A stretch of 31,049 nt of DNA. Origin: JAVXNW01 sp036645575. Its GTDB lineage: Bacteria > Bacillota > Clostridia > Christensenellales > Aristaeellaceae. The DNA lies in contig JAVXNW010000017.1 in the NCBI GenBank assembly GCA_036645575.1, forward strand, positions 1 through 31,049. The letters are read 5' to 3'. Below, piece after piece: positions 5,717-13,269 of the stretch. Numbering within the stretch: position 1 is the stretch's first letter; each line of letters starts with the position of its first letter. The position numbers were made by a program, and so were the translations under genes. The notes beneath the pieces are model-generated. The model was not told the origin of the DNA, did not search any database, and saw nothing but the letters and a program-made list of their open reading frames with translations.

Positions 5717-7234
5717 ATGCAGTACATTATGACCTGTGACGCCGGGACGACCGGCTGCAAGTGCTCGGTATTTGACGTGACGGGGCACACGGCCTGTGCC
5801 GTCAAGCGCACCTATCAGACGGACTACCCCAAGGCCAACTGGGCCGAACAGGAGCCGTCGGTCATCCTGCGCGCGATCATCGACGGCATTAAAGAGCTGC
5901 TTACGCAGGTGAGTCCGGCCGATATCGCCTGCGTGGGTCTGTCGGGCACGATGAACGGCTGCATTCCGGTGGACGCGGGCGGCCGGGCGCTGTACCCCAA
6001 CATCATTCACTCGGATTCGCGCGCGTGGCGCGAGGTCGGCCAGATCGAGGACGTGATCCCCGCGCGGGAATTTTACCAGCTGACCGGCAACCGCCTCGAC
6101 CACCACTACACGCTGCCCAAGATCCTGTGGGTGCGCAAAAACCTGCCGGACGTGTACAAGCGCACCGTGTGGTGGCTCAACACGAAGGACTACCTGTACG
6201 CGCACCTGACCGGGCGCGTGGGCGTGACCGACTATTCGGACGCCTCGCTGACGACGGCGCTCGACATCAAGAAAAAAGTCTGGGCGGAGTCGCTTTTGCG
6301 CGAGCTCAAGCTGGACGCGGGCAAGATGCCCGAGATCCACAAGGGCAGCGACGTGCAAAACGGCATCACCCGGGACATCGCGGAGAAGACGGGCTTGCTC
6401 GAGGGGACGCCGGTCGCGGTGGGCGGCGGCGACGGCGCCTGCGCGGCGCGCGGCGCGGGCCTTTACGAGCCGGGATCGGGCTACTGCTGCATTGGGTCAA
6501 GCGCCTGGGTGGGGCAGCTCACGCGCGAGCCGCTGCTCGACGAGCAGATGCGCATCTTCAATTACCTCGACATGGACGGGGCGGTCAACCACACGCTGGG
6601 CACCATCCAAACCGGCGCGGCCGCCTACGACTGGGCGATGGAAAACCTGCTGTCGGGCGGGGGACAGGTGACCGGGGCGGACTACTCCAAGATCGAAAAC
6701 ATGGCGCGCCAGATCGAGCCGGGCGCGGAGGGCGTGATGTTCCTGCCCACGCTGATGGGCGAGCGCACGCCGTACTGGGACGCGAACACGCGCGGGTGCC
6801 TGATGGGCTTTACGCTCTATCACGACCAGCGGCATGTGGCGCGCGCCATTTACGAGGGCGTCGCCTTTGCGCTGGCGGGCGTTCCCGAGATCATGGCCGA
6901 GTGCGGCGCGCCCATTCGCTCGATGATGCTCATTGGCGGCGGCGCGCGCTCCGGACTTTGGCCGGACATGATGGCCAATGTATTTGGCATACCGACCCGC
7001 GTGCACATGGCGCCGGGCGAGGCGACATCGCTTGGCGCGGCGCTGTCGGCGGGCGTGGGCGTCGGGCTGTTTGACAGCTACGCACAGGCGGCGTCGGTCG
7101 TGCATGAGCGGTCGCGGCACGCGGTCAACCCGGAATCCTACGAAAAATACCAGCGCTTCTTCGCGCTCTACAAGCAGATGTACGCCAGACTCAAGCCCAT
7201 CTTCGATGGCATTGCGGCTGAGGCAAACACATGA
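5717..7234 (+). CDS. FGGY-family carbohydrate kinase, xylulokinase-like
   Basis: A 505-residue kinase that moves phosphate from ATP to a sugar or polyol. The FGGY family fold is plain: the N-terminal phosphate loop DAGTTGCKCSVFD (residues 8-20), the central GGGDGACAARGAG, which closes over the substrate, a TLMGERTPYWD stretch typical of xylulokinase and gluconate kinase relatives, and a GGGARSGLWPDMMANV nucleotide site near the C-terminus. Xylulose is the best guess, but glycerol-, ribulo- and gluconokinases share these motifs, and no isomerase or sugar transporter gene lies nearby to decide. The start at 5717 is chosen because GTGGAGG (5701-5707) is 9 bases upstream; an in-frame TTG at 5708 abuts that site and is unlikely. 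Its stop overlaps the next start (ATGA at 7231-7234), so the two genes are translationally coupled. Confidence 0.9.
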   Translation: MQYIMTCDAGTTGCKCSVFDVTGHTACAVKRTYQTDYPKANWAEQEPSVILRAIIDGIKELLTQVSPADIACVGLSGTMNGCIPVDAGGRALYPNIIHSDSRAWREVGQIEDVIPAREFYQLTGNRLDHHYTLPKILWVRKNLPDVYKRTVWWLNTKDYLYAHLTGRVGVTDYSDASLTTALDIKKKVWAESLLRELKLDAGKMPEIHKGSDVQNGITRDIAEKTGLLEGTPVAVGGGDGACAARGAGLYEPGSGYCCIGSSAWVGQLTREPLLDEQMRIFNYLDMDGAVNHTLGTIQTGAAAYDWAMENLLSGGGQVTGADYSKIENMARQIEPGAEGVMFLPTLMGERTPYWDANTRGCLMGFTLYHDQRHVARAIYEGVAFALAGVPEIMAECGAPIRSMMLIGGGARSGLWPDMMANVFGIPTRVHMAPGEATSLGAALSAGVGVGLFDSYAQAASVVHERSRHAVNPESYEKYQRFFALYKQMYARLKPIFDGIAAEANT

Positions 7235-8037
7235 AAAAGTCAATCGACGATCCGGCGGGGTACCTTGAGCGGTTGAGGCCCCTCTATGTCCGGCTGTTCC
7301 GGGTGGCGCACGCGGTCGTGGGCAACTTGGACGTGGCGGAATACGTGCTCAAAAGCGCGATCGTCGAGGCGTATCTGCGGCGCAATGAGTGGCGCGACCG
7401 GATGGGCTTTCAGGAATGCCTGCTGCACACGGTCAAGGCGGTGGCGCTGGTGGAACTGAAGGGGGTCAAGCAGGCGGGCAGCTTTGAGATCGACTGGGCG
7501 CTGCCCGCGCCCGAAAAGGCCGGAAACGCCACCCAAGAAGCGCTGTATGAGCGAATCGAGCGCGAGAGCGAGGCCACGCAGCGCATGGCGGTGTTGTATT
7601 TCGGCTGCGACATGGCGCCTAAGCAGATTGCGCAGGTGTTGGGCGTGCGCGCCAGCGACGTGAGCGGACGCCTGCACAGGTTGACCTCGCGCCTGTCGCG
7701 CTTTGTCAAGGCGGACGCGCGACACGGACGCGGGTCGCTCGAGGAGCAGATGGAGTGGCTGCTGCTGGAGGCGCTTGGCACGCCGGGCAGGGAAGTGCCC
7801 GAGATGGGCGCGGTGTTTCGCTCGTTTGAGCGCGACGTGTACGGCGCGCGCAAGCCGCGCGCGTCGGCCGGGCGCGTGGTGGGGATGGCCGTAAAGGTGC
7901 TGGCCGCCCTTGCGCTGGCCGCGCTGTTTTGGCTTTTGGCGGTGCTGATTCAGCCGCAGGCAAGCGCGCCGCGCCCGCCCGATGCGCAGGCCGAAGCGGA
8001 AAAGGGCGCGGCCGCCAGCAAAGCGGCGGCGCTTTGA
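7231..8037 (+). CDS. sigma-70-like protein with C-terminal membrane anchor
   Basis: 268 residues. Residues 14-60 resemble region 2 of extracytoplasmic-function sigma factors (LFRVAHAVVGNLDVAEYVL). Residues 118-158 form a region-4-type helix-turn-helix (MAVLYFGCDMAPKQIAQVLG, then DVSGRLHRLTSRL). Unlike a normal ECF factor of about 180 residues, it goes on through a linker to one hydrophobic helix (about 216-240) and an Ala/Gln/Pro-rich tail. This would hold the protein at the membrane, with the DNA-binding part inside. Region 2 is divergent, so it may act as a regulator rather than a full sigma factor. The start overlaps the kinase stop (ATGA), implying one mRNA. There is no separate anti-sigma gene; the membrane part may fill that role. 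Confidence 0.75.
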   Translation: MKKSIDDPAGYLERLRPLYVRLFRVAHAVVGNLDVAEYVLKSAIVEAYLRRNEWRDRMGFQECLLHTVKAVALVELKGVKQAGSFEIDWALPAPEKAGNATQEALYERIERESEATQRMAVLYFGCDMAPKQIAQVLGVRASDVSGRLHRLTSRLSRFVKADARHGRGSLEEQMEWLLLEALGTPGREVPEMGAVFRSFERDVYGARKPRASAGRVVGMAVKVLAALALAALFWLLAVLIQPQASAPRPPDAQAEAEKGAAASKAAAL

Positions 8038-8085
8038 CTTGGCGCGGGTGAGAAAGCGCGGGGACTTGGCGCGGGGCTTGGCACG

Positions 8086-8160
8086 GGAACTTGACACAGC
8101 GCGAGGGCACAGCGCGGGAACTTGGCGCGGAAACTTGGCACAGCGCGGGAGCACAGCGCG
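8086..8160. repeat. degenerate direct repeats after the sigma-like gene
   Basis: A unit reading GGAACTTG-CACAGCGCG-GGCACAGCGCG occurs at 8086-8116 and again, slightly changed, at 8129-8160, within a longer low-complexity run (8040-8160) made of CTTGGCGCGG and CACAGCGCG words. No gene is seen in 8038-8298; a promoter follows at 8203. Confidence 0.75.
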
Positions 8161-8202
8161 CAGATGACCAGATAAGCCACGAAATCATAATATCCCCGCT
8201 GT

Positions 8203-8230
8203 TTGAAGCGCGCATGGGCGGTGGTATAAT
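8203..8230 (+). promoter_or_regulatory. promoter of guaB
   Basis: TTGAAG (8203-8208), 16 bases, TATAAT (8225-8230) with the extended -10 TGG just before it. The leader to guaB is about 60 bases. No purine riboswitch fold was recognised in it. Confidence 0.75.
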
Positions 8231-8298
8231 CGGAACAATCAACCAAAATTGGATGAAAAATACCATTTTAGCCATAGGGTGAAAGGGAGGACAGACGC

Positions 8299-9753
8299 AT
8301 GTTTAAGGACATTCGCGAGGGCCTGACGTTTGACGATGTGCTGCTGGTGCCGCAAAGGAGCGCGGTGCTGCCGCGCGACGTCGATCTGTCGGTCGCACTG
8401 ACCAGCGGGATCACGCTCAACATTCCGCTGATGAGCGCGGCGATGGACACCGTGACCGATTCCCGGCTGGCGATCGCCATTGCGCGCGAGGGCGGCATGG
8501 GCGTCATTCACAAAAACATGTCCATCGAGGCGCAGGCGGGCAACGTCGATAAGGTCAAGCGCTCGGAAAACGGGGTCATTGAAGATCCGTTTTACTTGGC
8601 GCCCGACAACAAGGTATCTGACGCGCTGTCGCTCATGGAGCGCTACCATATTTCCGGCGTTCCGATCACCACCGCGGGCAAGCTGGTCGGCATCCTGACC
8701 AACCGCGACCTGCGCTTTGAAACCGAATTTGAACGCCCGATCTACGAGGTGATGACCACCAAAAACCTGATCACCGCGCCGGTGGGCACCACCCTTGAAG
8801 ACGCGCAAAAGATTCTGGCCAGCCACCGGATCGAAAAACTGCCGCTGGTGGACAAGGACTACAACCTGCGCGGGCTGATCACGATCAAGGACATTGAAAA
8901 GACCAAGAAGTACCCGAACTCGGCCAAGGACGCAAGCGGCAGGCTCCTGTGCGCGGCGGCGGTCGGCGTGACGCACGACACCATGCAGCGCGTCGAGGCG
9001 CTGGTCGCTGCCAAGGTGGACGCGATCGGGCTGGACACGGCGCACGGGCATTCGGTGGGCGTGCTCAAGGTGGTCGAGGAGATCCGGCGGCGCTATCCCG
9101 ACCTCGTGATCATCGCGGGCAACGTGGCGACCGCGCCCGCGACGCACGACCTGATTCAGGCGGGCGCGGACGTGGTCAAGGTGGGCATCGGCCCCGGATC
9201 CATCTGCACGACGCGCGTGGTCGCGGGCATCGGCGTTCCGCAGATCACCGCCATCTCGGACTGCGCGGAGGCGGCCGACAAATTGGGCAAGAAGATCATT
9301 GCGGACGGCGGCATCAAGTACTCGGGCGACCTGCCCAAGGCGATTGCCGCGGGCGCGAGCGTCATCATGATCGGGAGCCTGTTCGCGGGATGCGAGGAGA
9401 GCCCCGGCGCGATGGAGATCTATCAGGGGCGCTCCTTTAAGGTGTACCGCGGGATGGGCTCGCTTGCCGCGATGGCCGAGGGCAGCAAGGATCGCTACTT
9501 CCAAGAGGACGCGAAAAAGCTGGTGCCCGAGGGCGTCGAGGGGCGCGTTCCCTACAAGGGCTCGCTGGCCGACACCGTGTTTCAGCTGATGGGCGGACTT
9601 AGGTCCGGGATGGGCTATTGCGGAACCCGGACGATCGAAGCGCTGCGCCAAGACGGCCAGTTCATTCGCATCACCGGCGCGGGCCTCACCGAGAGCCACC
9701 CGCACGACATCAACATCACCAAGGAAGCGCCGAACTACTCCGTGGGCGGCTGA
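8299..9753 (+). CDS. guaB: IMP dehydrogenase
   Basis: Oxidises IMP to XMP with NAD+, the first and rate-limiting step of GMP synthesis, in the cytoplasm. The 484-residue length is standard. Residues 1-90 start the barrel (LTFDDVLLVPQ), about 95-205 hold two CBS domains, and the barrel resumes with DTAHGHS and the catalytic loop GIGPGSICTTR, whose nucleophile is Cys303. ADGGIKYSGD binds the IMP phosphate, and the flap with YRGMGS and the C-terminal GLRSGMGYCG are present. GGGAGG lies 8 bases ahead of the ATG. The gene has its own promoter and stands alone between the sigma-like gene and an exported caspase-like gene; guaA is not nearby. Confidence 0.98.
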   Translation: MFKDIREGLTFDDVLLVPQRSAVLPRDVDLSVALTSGITLNIPLMSAAMDTVTDSRLAIAIAREGGMGVIHKNMSIEAQAGNVDKVKRSENGVIEDPFYLAPDNKVSDALSLMERYHISGVPITTAGKLVGILTNRDLRFETEFERPIYEVMTTKNLITAPVGTTLEDAQKILASHRIEKLPLVDKDYNLRGLITIKDIEKTKKYPNSAKDASGRLLCAAAVGVTHDTMQRVEALVAAKVDAIGLDTAHGHSVGVLKVVEEIRRRYPDLVIIAGNVATAPATHDLIQAGADVVKVGIGPGSICTTRVVAGIGVPQITAISDCAEAADKLGKKIIADGGIKYSGDLPKAIAAGASVIMIGSLFAGCEESPGAMEIYQGRSFKVYRGMGSLAAMAEGSKDRYFQEDAKKLVPEGVEGRVPYKGSLADTVFQLMGGLRSGMGYCGTRTIEALRQDGQFIRITGAGLTESHPHDINITKEAPNYSVGG

Positions 9754-9774
9754 GGCGCGGAAAAATAGTCGCGC

Positions 9775-9804
9775 GGGGCGCGATGGTCGCGTGAACCGCG
9801 CCCC
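9775..9804. repeat. GC hairpin behind guaB
   Basis: GGGGCGCG (9775-9782) pairs with CGCGCCCC (9797-9804). No T-run follows, so it is at best a weak terminator or a pause site before the caspase-like gene. Confidence 0.4.
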
Positions 9805-9836
9805 ATCGTGGGGTCAATGTTAATATTGGAGGAACC

Positions 9837-11372
9837 ATGAAAAAAAATCAGACCGGACGCGCTTTGGCCATGGGGCTGTTGGTGCTTGTATGGCTGTTTT
9901 CGGCGGGCGCGCTTGCGGAGGAATCGGTTCCCGCGCTCGGGCAGACGCTAAAGGGGATGCGGGAAGGCGCGATCGCGCCCGACGCGGCGCGGGAATTGCG
10001 CGCGCGCGGCCTTGCGCTAAAGCCAAGCGCCAAGGTGCTGGGACTGGGGCGCGACGGCGTGGGCGAGGCGTTTCAGCTAGAGGCGCTCGTCAAGCCCGAA
10101 GGGGCGGTCGCGTCTTTGCGCTACACAAGCTCCAACGCCCGCGTCGCCTCGGTCGATGAAGATGGGCGGGTGACCGCACACAAGCTGGGCAAGGCGGTCA
10201 TCACCTGCCGCACGATGGACAACAGCAAGCTCAAGCGCACCTGCAAGGTAACCGTCAAGGGACTTGCGCCCAAGGCGCTCACGCTGGACGCGCCCGAAGT
10301 GACGCTTGCGCCGAACGCGTCGGTAAGGCTAAGCGCGACCGTGTCGCCCGCAAACGCCTACAACCCGCGCGTTCAGTGGAAAAGCGCCAACCCCAAGGTC
10401 GCCAAGGTGTCCCAAGACGGCGTGGTGACCGCGCTTTCGATGGGCATGACCAAGATCAGCGCGCGCACAAGCGTGGGCGGCGTGACGGCCAGCCTCAACG
10501 TGACGGTGGGCTTTGCCGATAGCGACATCTATTATCTGGCGATCGGCGAGGAAAAGTACCAGTACGTGAGCGCGCTCAAGGGACCGCGCGTAGACGTGAA
10601 CCGCTTTGTCAAGGCGCTGAGCGCCAGCCGCTTTGGGCAAAAGAGCCTGAACGGGCAAGTGTTTTACGACCTGACGAGCGCGCAATTGCGCAGCGCGATC
10701 GCGAACCTGCCCGCGCTGGGCATGGATGAAAACGACGTGACGTACCTGTACTATTCGGGGCACGGCGTGGGCGGAAGCGACAGGGCGATTCGCGGCGCGC
10801 TGGCGGGCGTCGATTATACGATGAAGAGCCCGGAGCGCGCCGTCACGGTGGATGAAATCCGCACCTATTTGGACAAGGTGCCCGGCACCGTCGTGCTGGT
10901 GATCGACGCGTGCCTGTCCGGCCAGTTCATCACGCCCAAGGGCGGCGATGCGGCGGGAAATGCGGTGGCGGACGGAAAGCGGTTTGAGCAGTCGTTCGTC
11001 GAGGCGTTTTCTGGCGCTGGAAAGGCGAGCGCCAAGGGGATCGGCTCGATCATCACGGGAAATCCCCAAAAGGGAAAATACAAGCTGCTCGTGGCCTCGG
11101 CGCCCATGCAGAACTCCTACGTGGCCGAGTCGGGCGTGAGCGTGTTCACCGATTACGTGACGCAGGCGGCGGGCATATTGGGAAGCGGCGAAGGCTATGT
11201 GTCGGATCAACTTCCGGCGGACGCCAACCGCAACCACTGGGTGTCGCTCAAGGAAATCTACCGCTACGCGATGCCCAAGATCCTCAAGTGGTCCAAGAGC
11301 GCGTTGGGTAAGCCGCAGCAGATGATGGTGTGGCCCGCCAACGACAATTTCCCGATTTTTGCGCGCCAGTAG
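9837..11372 (+). CDS. exported caspase-like (C14) protein with Big2 domains
   Basis: A 511-residue protein with a signal peptide (cut after ALA at about residue 27). Residues 60-142 and 145-226 are two bacterial Ig-like (Big_2) domains, each with the family pattern of SSNARVASVDEDGRVTA or SANPKVAKVSQDGVVTA. From about 230 on lies a caspase/metacaspase-like peptidase C14 domain. Its catalytic dyad is visible: His309 in YYSGHG and Cys359 in VIDACLSGQ. Such enzymes cut after Arg, Lys or Asp; the specificity here is unknown. No wall-anchoring motif follows, so it may be released or held by the Ig-like domains. GGAGG lies 4 bases before the ATG. It stands alone, between guaB and a T-box leader. 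The secreted inhibitor at 1365 belongs to a family aimed at papain-type, not caspase-type, enzymes. Confidence 0.88.
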   Translation: MKKNQTGRALAMGLLVLVWLFSAGALAEESVPALGQTLKGMREGAIAPDAARELRARGLALKPSAKVLGLGRDGVGEAFQLEALVKPEGAVASLRYTSSNARVASVDEDGRVTAHKLGKAVITCRTMDNSKLKRTCKVTVKGLAPKALTLDAPEVTLAPNASVRLSATVSPANAYNPRVQWKSANPKVAKVSQDGVVTALSMGMTKISARTSVGGVTASLNVTVGFADSDIYYLAIGEEKYQYVSALKGPRVDVNRFVKALSASRFGQKSLNGQVFYDLTSAQLRSAIANLPALGMDENDVTYLYYSGHGVGGSDRAIRGALAGVDYTMKSPERAVTVDEIRTYLDKVPGTVVLVIDACLSGQFITPKGGDAAGNAVADGKRFEQSFVEAFSGAGKASAKGIGSIITGNPQKGKYKLLVASAPMQNSYVAESGVSVFTDYVTQAAGILGSGEGYVSDQLPADANRNHWVSLKEIYRYAMPKILKWSKSALGKPQQMMVWPANDNFPIFARQ

Positions 11373-11531
11373 CCCGAAAAGGCTCCTGCTTTGGGCCGGG
11401 CGCGCGCCCTGCCCACCATCCGCGTGGCGCGGGATTTGCGCAGGCGGAAGGTGAAGCGCTTTCGCGGGATCAGGCGCAAGCGCGCGCCGCGCCATCGCCG
11501 GTGGGCGAAAATGTTGATTTTTCCGGCGGGA

Positions 11532-11560
11532 TTGACAAGTTCACGCGGCCGTGTTATACT
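11532..11560 (+). promoter_or_regulatory. promoter of the T-box transcript
   Basis: TTGACA (11532-11537), 17 bases, TATACT (11555-11560). Transcription should start near 11567, just ahead of stem I of the T-box leader. The 150 bases before it (11373-11531) hold no gene, only a GC palindrome at 11398-11409. Confidence 0.85.
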
Positions 11561-11566
11561 TGGGCG

Positions 11567-11815
11567 CAATACGTGATGAGGGGCAGGAGTAATTCGGATT
11601 TAGCGCGTTCAGAGAGCCTTCGGTTGGTGAAAGGAGGCCGCGCGGACGAATGAATACAGCCCGGAGCAGAGAGGGCGAAGGAACAGTAGCCTTTTCCGGC
11701 TAGCGGCCGTTATCCCGCGCATGAGGCCGCCCAGGCGGCAAACGGAAGTGGTACCGCGGTTTTCAGCCGCCTTCCGCCATCTATATTTGATGGCGGAAGG
11801 CGTTTTGTTTTTTTT
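11567..11815 (+). promoter_or_regulatory. T-box leader, probably tyrosine-specific
   Basis: This leader senses uncharged tRNA and lets transcription run on when the amino acid is short. The marks are AGTA (11588-11591), AGAGAG (11611-11616) and GGTTGGTGAAAGG in stem I, the T-box core GGAAGTGGTACCGCGG (11744-11759), and an intrinsic terminator with a 14-bp stem (11768-11781 with 11789-11802) followed by TTTTGTTTTTTTT. In stem I, GGGC (11581-11584) pairs with GCCC (11659-11662), and ATTCG (11592-11596) with CGAAT (11647-11651). The specifier loop between them then reads GAA-UAC-A (11652-11658), giving the tyrosine codon UAC. The UGGU in the T-box fits a tRNA ending in ACCA, as tRNA-Tyr does. 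tyrS lies downstream. Confidence 0.9.
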
Positions 11816-11863
11816 ACTACGCCGCACGCTCGCTTTCGCGCAGACAAAAGGGAGGACAAGACC

Positions 11864-13054
11864 ATGGAATTTTCGGAAAACATGCTTTCACAGCACCTTC
11901 GCCCGATCAACGGCAGCGCCATTCGCGCGATCTTTCACCTGCTGGGAAAGCCGGGCATGATTTCCTTTGCGGGCGGAAACCCCGCCGCGTCCGCGCTTGA
12001 GCCGGACGTGATCGCGGAAATTTCTTCCGAGGTGCTCAAGCAGTACGGATGGGTGCTGCTCCAGTACGGCGCGACCGAGGGCTTTGCGCCGCTGCGCGAG
12101 TCGATTGCGCAGTTTGTACAGCCCGCCGGGGTGAACGCCGAGCCTTCGCACATCCTGCCCACGCAGGGTTCCGGGCAGGCGCTCGACCTGCTGGTCAAGG
12201 CGACATGCGACGAGGGCGACGTGGTGCTGGTCGAAAGCCCCACGTTTCTGGGCGCGCTGCAGACATTTGAGACCTACGGCGTGAAATTGGTCGCGCTGCC
12301 AAGCGACGAGATGGGCGTGATCCCGGAGGAAGCCGAAAAGCTGATTGTGCAGGCGCATCCCAAGATCATGTACCTCATCCCCACCTTTCAAAACCCGACC
12401 GGCAAGACGCTGCCGCTGGAGCGCCGCGAAAAAATGGCGGCGCTTGCGGAAAAGTACGGCGTGATTCTGGCCGAGGACGACCCGTACCGCGACCTGCGCT
12501 ATGCCGGGGAGGCGCTCCGCTCGATCAAGTCGTTTGACAAGGCGGGCTGGGTCGTCTATCTGGGCTCGTTCTCAAAGCTGATCTCGCCCGGCCTTCGCGT
12601 GGGCTACGCGGTGGTCGACCAGCCGCTGCTGATGCGCAAGATGGTCATCGGCAAGCAGTCGACCGACCTGCACTCGCCGCTGCTCAACCAGGCGATCGTG
12701 GACGCGTATCTGCGCAAGGGGCTCATGCCGGAACACCTGGGGCGCATCTGCGCAAGCTACAAGGCGCAACTTGACCTGATGCTTAAAAAGATGGCGGAGT
12801 TCCCGGCGGGCACGCATTTTACGCACCCGCAGGGCGGACTGTTTTTGTGGGCGGAACTGCCGGAGGGGATAAACGCGGTGAAGATGCTGGACGAGGCGGT
12901 CGCGCGCAACGTGGCGTATGTGCCGGGCACGCACTTCTATGCGGGCGGCGGGCACGAGCGGACGCTTCGGCTCAACTTCTCAAACAGCACGCTTGCCGAC
13001 ATCGACAAGGGCATGAGCGCGCTGGGCGAACTGGTGCGCGAGAAGTGCCGCTGA
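11864..13054 (+). CDS. PLP-dependent aminotransferase (class I/II)
   Basis: A 396-residue fold-type I aminotransferase of the subgroup that includes 2-aminoadipate and aromatic aminotransferases (LysN/ARO8-like) and the C-terminal domain of MocR regulators. The start (MLSQHL, then MISFAGGNPAAS) is typical. The PLP lysine is Lys238 in GSFSKLISPGLRVGY; AEDDPY upstream holds the pyridine-nitrogen aspartate, and FQNPTGKT and the C-terminal LRLNFS, with its carboxylate-binding arginine, are present. GGAGG lies 8 bases before the ATG. The gene is the first behind a T-box whose specifier looks like tyrosine, which suggests a role in making tyrosine or phenylalanine from their 2-oxo acids. From sequence alone other amino donors or acceptors remain possible. 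Confidence 0.92.
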   Translation: MEFSENMLSQHLRPINGSAIRAIFHLLGKPGMISFAGGNPAASALEPDVIAEISSEVLKQYGWVLLQYGATEGFAPLRESIAQFVQPAGVNAEPSHILPTQGSGQALDLLVKATCDEGDVVLVESPTFLGALQTFETYGVKLVALPSDEMGVIPEEAEKLIVQAHPKIMYLIPTFQNPTGKTLPLERREKMAALAEKYGVILAEDDPYRDLRYAGEALRSIKSFDKAGWVVYLGSFSKLISPGLRVGYAVVDQPLLMRKMVIGKQSTDLHSPLLNQAIVDAYLRKGLMPEHLGRICASYKAQLDLMLKKMAEFPAGTHFTHPQGGLFLWAELPEGINAVKMLDEAVARNVAYVPGTHFYAGGGHERTLRLNFSNSTLADIDKGMSALGELVREKCR

Positions 13055-13067
13055 AAATGGGTTTTGT

Positions 13068-13234
13068 CTAGGGAAGCACTGATTAAATCCCACACGCGCT
13101 GGCGGCTGCATTTCCGTCATCTCCGTCCTGCAAAATCCTTGACGTAGTTCCGCTACGCCTTCGGCTTTTGCGGGACGAATCTGGCGAAAATTCAGCTCGC
13201 CATCGCGCACGTTCTTTAATCAGCGTTTCCCTAG
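13068..13234. mobile_element. palindromic MITE-like repeat, copy 2
   Basis: The same 167-bp unit as at 5054-5220, in the same orientation. Its ends, CTAGGGAAGCACTGATTAAA (13068-13087) and TTTAATCAGCGTTTCCCTAG (13215-13234), match as inverted repeats at 18 of 20 positions. Only 23 of 167 positions differ from copy 1, with no gaps. The central hairpin keeps CGTAG with CTACG but loses the outer pairs. It lies between the aminotransferase stop and the tyrS ribosome site, so a transcript passing through would carry the large hairpin. Confidence 0.82.
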
Positions 13235-13269
13235 GCGGGGGCTTTAGCATATTTAGGAGGATGAAACCG

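Noticed and set aside
8239..9705. Long minus-strand frame across guaB
   Set aside because: It is the mirror of a highly conserved gene in GC-rich DNA. It has His/Arg/Asp-rich shadow composition and no ribosome site, and guaB on the plus strand is certain.
9775..9804. Terminator of guaB
   Set aside because: The stem is good but no T-run follows, so it is listed only as a hairpin.
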